A stretch of DNA of 64,000 bases from Nicotiana tabacum. Taxonomy: Eukaryota; Streptophyta; Magnoliopsida; Solanales; Solanaceae. The stretch is from NCBI RefSeq assembly GCF_000715075.1, contig NC_134085.1, forward strand, positions 132,474,716-132,538,715. Reading direction: 5' to 3'. Position 1 is the stretch's first letter; each line of letters opens with the position of its first letter. The notes below the pieces were generated by a model. That model was not told the DNA's origin, made no database searches, and saw only the letters and a list, made by a program, of their open reading frames with translations. The position numbers were made by a program, and so were the translations under genes. Shown here piece after piece: positions 57,499 to 64,000 of this stretch.

Positions 57499-59011
57499 AT
57501 GAGGCACAAAGTTCCCAGATTCGGTATGGTTGGTAGCATACCTACACTTTTGATAGATTGGTGGAGGTACATTTCCTTAAGCGACCAAGATCATGTGAAA
57601 AGAGTCTTAGGGAATTTGCCATCACTATTGGATCTTCAACCGAACAAAATGCTGATCGAGGCTACCACTCTGTTTTGGGATAAGGAAAGGACTGTGTTCC
57701 ACTTTGGGGATATAGAGATGACTCCCCTCCTTGAAAAAATAGGAGGATTTGCTAGGTTGCCTTGGGATAGCCCTGGTCTGTTGGCACCTGAAAATTCACC
57801 ACAATAGGGTTCCTTATGATGATGGGGCTGAACAAAATGATGATTTGGAGTTCCTAAAAAACTCTTATGTACCTTTTGAACTCCTCTATGAAAGATACGG
57901 TCATAGTAGCTCTTACCGTATTTTTGATGATGAATTCTCAGTCACCTCCCTGAGGTGGGTTCATCATAGGGTCTTTATGTTCATTATGTGCTTCTTGGGC
58001 ATTTTGGTATTTCCAATCTGAGGGGATAGAATCCATACTAGGCTGGCCACAACTCTGATGGACGAGATCGAGGGGCAGACATATACTATTGTCCCTATGA
58101 TCATTGCGGATATGTACCGGTCTTTGGAACGCTGTCAGAAGGGATCCAGATTTTTTGAGGATTGTAATTTGCTATTACAAGTCTGGTTGTTAGAACATCT
58201 CTAAAGACGTCAATACCACCAAGAGTTTCCACGAAGGCCGTGGAATGACCACATAGCCTTCTATCACCCTAAGAGAATGACTTACATTCCATACATGTTT
58301 GCTCAACCTAAGGATGTTGTAGGATAGGTGTAGTTTTTCAACAAGTTGACTAAGGGATAGGTTCAGTGGATGTTCGAATGGTCCCCATTGACAAGTTTAT
58401 CATAATATCCAGAGATGTCCCACATTTGGTGTTGATTAGGTTAAGAGGGATATACCCTTATGCTCCCCTCAGGGTTGTGAGACAGGCAGGTGGGAGAGAG
58501 GTCATACCACGGGTCGCTAAAATGAGTCACTTCATAGCTGATTTCCAGGGTGACGCCATCCCATATAAGAATGAAGCACAACATATGTGGACTTTGAAGA
58601 TTATTGCGGAAAAGGATACATTCGAGCTGGACCAACCCTCTTTTAGACAAGGGTTGGTCCAGGAAACAGGGTCATAAATGAGTTTGCCGAAGCAGAGGTG
58701 AAGTACAATAAGCTGCGGAAAAGAGTTTGAGAGTCTGAAGCTGAGCATATGGCACAACATAATGCCGACATGGAAATGATTAACGAATGGAAAGAAAGAG
58801 CTGTTAAATCCAGCGAGAGACTGGAATATCTGGAATACAATTTAATGGGGTTGGAAGGGAAGATAAGGAAGAGGGTCACTGACGGCCAGAACGCTGAAGG
58901 AAATGAAGGAGGGCATCTGGCAAGGGCATTCCTACTGCTGAACCTACGCAAGCTGGGAGAGTTGATCGACAACAGCATCCGATCTGTAGAGGGTCCTTCT
59001 GGGACCAAGTA
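57499..59011 (+). pseudogene. Tat ORF1 (DUF7745-like protein with C-terminal coiled coil), element B
   Basis: It starts MRHKVPRFGMVGSIPTLLID at ATG 57,499 and reads LLDLQPNKMLIEATTLFWD up to a stop at 57,805-57,807. It resumes in another frame (YVPFELLYERYGHSSSYRIF), then VLIRLRGIYPYAPLRVVRQ at 58,366-58,677. The charged helical tail at 58,749-59,011 (MEMINEWKERAVKSSERLEY, LMGLEGKIRKRV, LRKLGELIDNSI) ends at TAG. It is about 500 codons in total if repaired. The tail has heptad-like leucines. The protein matches element A throughout, so the ORF is a stable part of this lineage; its role is unknown. Confidence 0.75.
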
Positions 59012-59310
59012 GATTAGATTTATTTGCTTTCCTTTTAAATATAATAAGGCCAAGTGTCATTAGCAACATTATCTTGTTTAGTGTCGTTTTGGGTGGTTTA
59101 TTTTTACATTAATGAAATGAGGCAATTATTGACACTAAATTTCTCCAAATTTATTTTTCGCTAGGCCTACCTCGGGCACAATGAGGCTCCTAAATTAGGA
59201 CACGAATTTATATTTCCGCAATATGTGTTTAAATACTGCAAACATCTCAGAACCATTACTGACTGGTTTACCTTTTGTTTTTTTATTCTTTATTCCCATC
59301 CCCTAAGAAT
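59012..59310 (+). other. Non-coding interval between ORF1 and gag, element B
   Basis: Collinear with the interval at 39,334-39,665, with no supportable ORF. It ends in a pyrimidine-rich stretch, TTCCCATCCCCTAAG. Confidence 0.45.
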
Positions 59311-61030
59311 GGTTCGCACATACTGGCATCATCCGCGTATCACACCAGATCTAGAGGCCCTCGACCTCCTCCTCCTCCAAGTAATACAAAGAGCAAAGGG
59401 AGGGCTAAAATGGATGACTTAAGTGGTATTCGAAAGGAGAATGTGGAAAACGTAGAAACTTCAGATGGTCGGAGTACTCCAGCACTAAATGATTTAGTTT
59501 TAAGGTCAGAACAAAGATATTGGAGCTATAGGGAGAACTTGAATAGGTGCGCAACTTGGCAAACCTATCCCTCACCCTGAATGTCCCCGATGTCAGCCAA
59601 CAAAATACCAAAAACCCAGCGCCTCCCCAAAACGTACCAAACCAGCATCCACAAAACCCTCCTGCACCGCATCAATATGCAACCCCACCTCAAAATCTCA
59701 ATCCATTACCGATACCAACTCTGCCGCAACACCACCATCAACCAATCCAGTATCCACCAACTGGCACTTATCACACTCCTCAGAACACACCACAACCCGT
59801 TCCCGATCCTCAAAACACAACCAATGACCACCACTACACCCATGCTTCTAGCACTCACCATAACAACCCTATATACGTGGAAACCATACCTCACTCTATC
59901 TAACCAACTTCCTATACACCAGAATCCGCTGAGAAGGACCTGTTTATCAAGAACATGGCTGAGGAACTCAAGAAGTTGACAGGTCGAGTTCAGGGTGTAG
60001 AAGGAGTAAAGGGATAAAAGGTTTGAACTATGTAGACCTATGCATACAACCAGATGTAGAAGTGTCGGAGGGTTACAAACCTCCCAAGTTCGAGATGTTT
60101 GATGGTACAAGTGATCCCAGGGTTCATCTAAGGACCTATTATGACAAATTCGTCAAGGTCGGAAAGGATGAAAAGATCCAGATGAAGCTTTTTATGAGGA
60201 GTCTTACGGGAGATACTTTGTCCTGGTACATCAGCCAGGATCCTAAGAAATGGTCTAACTGGGTGAGTATGGCATCTCATTTCATGGACCGATTCAGGTT
60301 CAACACAAAAAATGCACCAGATGTTTTCTACATTCAGAACCTCAAGAAGAAGCCCACCAAGACTTTCCATGAGTATGCTACTCGTTGGAGGTCAGAAGTA
60401 GCCAAAGTTAGGCCATCTTTGGACGAGGAATAAATGAACAAATTTTTCGTCAGAGCGCAGGATCTGCAGTACTATAAAAGGTTGATGGTTATTGAAAACC
60501 ATAAATTCTCTGATATTATCAAACTTGGGAAAAGGATCGAAGAAGGTATCAAAAGCGGGATGGTAACAAACTTCGAGGTGCTACAGGCCACAAACAAGGC
60601 ATTACAATCAGGCTGCATATCAAAGAAGAAAGATGTTAGGATAGTAATGGTGGCTCAGGGCCTGAAATCTCCACTTAGATATCAAACACCTCCACCCACA
60701 TATCAAACACCTCAACCTACATATAAACCCTTATCTCCCAAATATTCCCAACCGGCCACTGTCTATCATACCTATAATTCCCAACCATCTCATTTCCAAT
60801 CACCTCCAACTCGTCAAAATTATCCAATACACGACCCAATGTTGACTGCAAACCACCCAGACAATACACCGCTATTGCTAAACCCATCGACTAGCTGTAT
60901 GAAAGGTTAAAAGTCGCTGGTTACGTCACTTGCATTTCCAATATGGCAGTAGAAAACTCGTGCCAATAGGACAACCTAAACAAAACATGTGCATACCATT
61001 CCAGTATAAAGGGGCACACTATTGACGAGT
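59311..61030 (+). pseudogene. Tat gag, element B
   Basis: It opens in frame with ASSAYHTRSRGPRPPPPPSN (about 59,326) and the conserved MDDLSGIRKENVEN. After a frame shift at about 59,540 it runs through LANLSLTLNVPDVSQQ and a Pro/His/Gln/Asn-rich part. The Retrotrans_gag core is at 60,023-60,433 (YKPPKFEMFDGTSDPRVHLR, MKLFMRSLTGDTLSWYI), ended by a TAA at 60,431-60,433. Reading continues at 60,434-60,910 with only two or three QTPPP-type repeats. The knuckle-like YHSSIKGHTIDECQTL appears near 60,995-61,045. Confidence 0.85.
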
Positions 61031-62698
61031 GCCAAACATTGAAAGACTAGATCCAGACACTGATTGACAATAAGGTTATACAGGCAAAAGAAACTGCACC
61101 TAATATAAGCAACAATCCTCTCCTGGACCATAGGGATGGTTGGATACACGTGATAGATATGGATGAAGAATGGGATCCTATGGGGTCAATCGGGCTTATT
61201 CGAGAAGGCGATGACTTTAAACCTGCAGTCACACTTACTCCTATCATAGTACAGACTAAGTCACCGATCGAAGTTGAGGTAACTGCATCAATTCCATTTG
61301 AGGTAGAGGTAGCTCCACCTGTGGCCACCCCTGTTCCATTTGAAATGGAAGTGACTACACCTTTCACAGTAACAATATCAACCACACCTCCTTTAAATTC
61401 AAAAGCAATACCTTGGGATTACGTTGCTGAAGCTAGGCGAAAAGGAAAGGCAAAGATAGAGGAATCTGATACTGCACAAGGAATGACTAGGACCGGAAGA
61501 ATCTAGACACCTGAACACTTGGGAGGACCAAGTAAGGATGCCGTCAAGGAAGGAAATATTCTGTCATTGATCATTTGAACAAAACCCACGCACAGATATC
61601 CATCCTATCATTGTTGCAAAAGTCAGAGGCACACAAGAATGCTTTGATGAAGGTGTTGAGTGTAGCTTACATGCCCAATAATATGACATGCGGAGATATG
61701 GACAATATGGAAGCGCAGGTGCTGGAGAGTCATAAAATAATCTTTCACGAGGATGAGCTACGACGAGTTAAATCACAACCGAGCATTGCATATCATGTTG
61801 TAATTTGAAGACAAATTCATTGCCAGCGTCTTGATTGATGGAGGTTCAAGCCTCAATATTTATCCGTTGGATTCTCTAAAAAGATTGGGCAAAGGTTTCC
61901 ATGAAATACGGGCAGGAAGCATGAACATGAAAGCCTTCGATGGTTATCAAAAGGCCATGATTGGGGAAACTAATCTTTGTCTGCAAATGGGGCCAACTTG
62001 GTTCGACGTTGAATTCCAAGTGCTTGACATATCATCCTCTTACAATCTTCTGTTGGGCCGACCATGGATACATGTTGCTGGGGCTGTGGATTTCACACTA
62101 CATCAAGTCATGAAATTATAGAACCATCAGGAGGTGATCATTCACGGAGACGGGAGTAATCCCATTTACACCAGTCAAACATCCCGGTTATCGAGAACAG
62201 AAGAACACTAGGAGGGGAAACCTATCACCACATCGAACGTGTCAACGCCATTGAGAAAGACAAATGGTGGAGTAGCAAAATAGAAAGCATACTAGCATGG
62301 TCTGGGTATGAACCCAACAAAGGGCTTGGGAAGAATCTCTAGGGTATTACCAAACCGATACAGCTGAAATGCCATGGTGCTACTATCGGGCTTAGATACC
62401 AGTATACATGGTAGGAGTATGATGATTGGTCGCCTCCATGGCGTGGACCTTATTACCCTCTCAAGAAACCAGTGCCATATCTGGGCCAAACGTTTCACCA
62501 AGCTGATACAATATGTAGAACTGCAGAAGAAGAAGTAGTAGTTGGGCTGAGGAATCTATTCCTAGAGGACGGAGATATGGATTGCAGTGCAATAATTGAG
62601 GAAGAGGAGGAAGAAGGCCTCACTATTCAGACTATGGATAAGGGAGCTGTTCTCAGGAACTGGACTGATACACCATCCCGGGCCCACCGAGTCCCTAG
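61031..62698 (+). pseudogene. Tat protease region and G-patch-like segment, element B
   Basis: The linker at 61,150-61,506 has MGSIGLIREGDDFKPAVTLT and repeated FEVEV-type words. The retropepsin at 61,831-62,121 has LIDGGSSLNIYPLDSLKRLG and SSYNLLLGRPWIHVAGAV, so the DGG triad and the C-terminal flap are kept. The G-patch-like part (about 62,280-62,420) is broken by a stop at 62,341. The region ends in frame at CGAGTCCCTAG, position 62,698, followed by a GTATCT donor. Confidence 0.78.
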
Positions 62699-62889
62699 GT
62701 ATCTTGGCAGATTTTATTTCTATAGCCATTCTAGGCATCTAAGATTTTCAGTAAATTTTTTTAAAGACTTACTTGTTTCAAAATAAATGCTCAATTCTTC
62801 GAGCCGTACTTGTTTGGATGTTTCAGTTTTAATCAAATGCATTGTACTTATTTATTCATTATTATCTTCCACACTTTTTCTTTCTATAG
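62699..62889 (+). other. Candidate intron between protease and RT, element B
   Basis: The donor GTATCTTGG after CCCTAG and the acceptor CTTTTTCTTTCTATAG enclose 191 bp. The upstream ORF runs into the interval and stops at 62,784-62,786. Taking out the interval joins phase 2 to the RT frame. Both edges are conserved in element A (43,133-43,324). Confidence 0.7.
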
Positions 62890-64000
62890 CGTTATTATTA
62901 CTTTTCCTAATGAACCGGTGACTATGACATGTAATGAGGCAACGCATTATGAGGATATTGATCCTGACAAAGAAAATGAAATACCTGAGGAGGTTGTCAG
63001 GGAGGTTGAAAACTTAGAGAATAAGCCTAAGTACAACCTGGGCAAAACTGAAGCAGTAAATTTGGGGGACGCTGAGACCCTCAAGGAGACTCGCATCAAT
63101 ATTCACTTATTGCCGACAAAGAAAGATGAGTACATTCATTTCTTAAAGGAGTATGAGGACAATTTCACATGGTCATATGATGACATGACTGGTTTGAGCA
63201 CGTCCATAGTGGCTCACAAGTTGCCTACCAATCCCATGTGTCCGCCGGTGAAGCAGAAACTCAGAAAATTCAAACCAGATATGAGCCTGAAAATCAATGA
63301 GGAAGTTACTAATCAGTTCAAAGCGAAAGTCCTTAGAATGGTGGAGTACCTAACCTGGTTAGCCAACATTGTGCCTGTTCCGAAGAATGATGGGAAAGTC
63401 AGAGTATGTGTTGACTATCGAGATTTAAACAGAGCAAGTCCGAAGGACGACTTTCCATTGCCAAATATACACATCCTGATCGACAATTGCGCTAAGCACG
63501 AACTCCAATCCTTTGTAGATTGCTTCGCGGGTTATCTCCATATCTGGATGGATGAAGAAGACACAGAGAAAACAACTTTTATTACACCATGGGGGGTATA
63601 CTGCTACAAGATGGTGCCATTTGGTCTAAAGAATGATGAGGCTACTTACATAAGAGCTATGACAACCATCTTCCATGATATGATACACAAAAAATAGAGG
63701 TATATGTGGACGACGTCGTTACCAAATCCAAGAGGGTCGCAAGTCACATAGCGGACTTAAGAAAGTTCTTTGACAAGTTTAGGAGGTACAACTTAAAATT
63801 GAACCCCACAAAGTGTGCATTAGGGGTTCCCACAGGAAAGTTACTGAGATTCATTGTCAATCGTCGAGGGATCGAGCTGGACCCATCTAAAGTTAAGGCT
63901 ATTAAGGAGTTACCGCCGCCTAGGAGCAAAAAGGATGTGATAAGCTTCCTAGGACGTCTCAACTATATCAGTCGCTTCATAGCACAGTCCACAGTCATAT
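62890..64000 (+). pseudogene. Tat reverse transcriptase, element B (runs off the window)
   Basis: Open from the acceptor site to 63,697. It has an acidic N-terminus, HKLPTNPMCPPVKQKLRKF, NIVPVPKNDGKVRVCVDYRD, FPLPNIHILIDNCAKHELQS, FVDCFAGYLHIWMDEEDTEK and PWGVYCYKMVPFGLKND. A single-base loss at about 63,690 (AAAAAATAG) shifts the frame just before the active site. YVDDVVTKSKRVASHI and GRLNYISRFIAQST are then read in the next frame to the window end. It is more intact than the copy in element A. Confidence 0.88.

Larger units (their letters stand above)
48815..64000 (+). mobile_element. Tat/Ogre-like Ty3/gypsy element B, cut by the window edge
   Basis: Order: truncated 5' LTR, PBS, leader (split by a shortened chromovirus), ORF1, gag, protease, a candidate intron, and RT up to the window end. 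Coding sequence is collinear with element A and clearly related, but differs by many substitutions. The leader, LTR and spacers differ more. RNase H and integrase should lie beyond 64,000. Confidence 0.85.

Overview
The window is plant nuclear repeat DNA made almost entirely of nested LTR retrotransposons. I found no supportable host gene, tRNA, rRNA or CRISPR array. The mixture of lineages (Athila, a chromodomain Ty3/gypsy element of the Tekay/Del type, Tat/Ogre-like elements and Ty1/copia pieces) and the style of their LTRs suggest a large-genome eudicot. A nightshade such as tobacco is my best guess from memory of such LTRs; this was not tested.

Left half (1-25,000). A copia element (3' half at 23,174-25,015) was hit by an Athila-type element on the minus strand (PBS at 21,594, 5' LTR 21,617-23,173, gag, protease, pol, a spacer and an env-like ORF running down to about 2,530). 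Its 3' LTR lies outside the window. The Athila gag was in turn split by a complete 10.75 kb chromovirus on the plus strand (10,070-20,821). An LTR of another family occupies 1-1,210.

Middle (25,020-37,034). A decayed copia gag-pol piece (minus) is followed by two very long Tat LTRs lying head to head: 26,826-32,306 (minus) and 32,484-37,034 (plus). They make an inverted repeat of about 10 kb with a 177 bp centre.

Right half (32,484-64,000). Tat element A (plus) has an LTR, PBS, ORF1 with a coiled coil, gag, protease with a G-patch-like segment, a candidate intron, RT, two RNase H domains, integrase and a long repeat-bearing 3' UTR. It runs into a 5'-truncated LTR of a second, diverged Tat element B (48,815 to beyond 64,000). 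A shortened chromovirus (52,975-57,272, perfect TSD) sits in the leader of B. All coding regions carry stops or frameshifts, so none looks autonomous.

The most interesting signals are non-coding: a 29 bp tandem array in the Tat 3' UTR whose units form mini-hairpins with compensating stem changes; a similar set of 13 bp hairpins in the chromovirus LTR; CG-rich palindrome arrays just upstream of TATA boxes in unrelated LTR families; and a promoter-like copy of that arrangement between pol and the env-like ORF of Athila.
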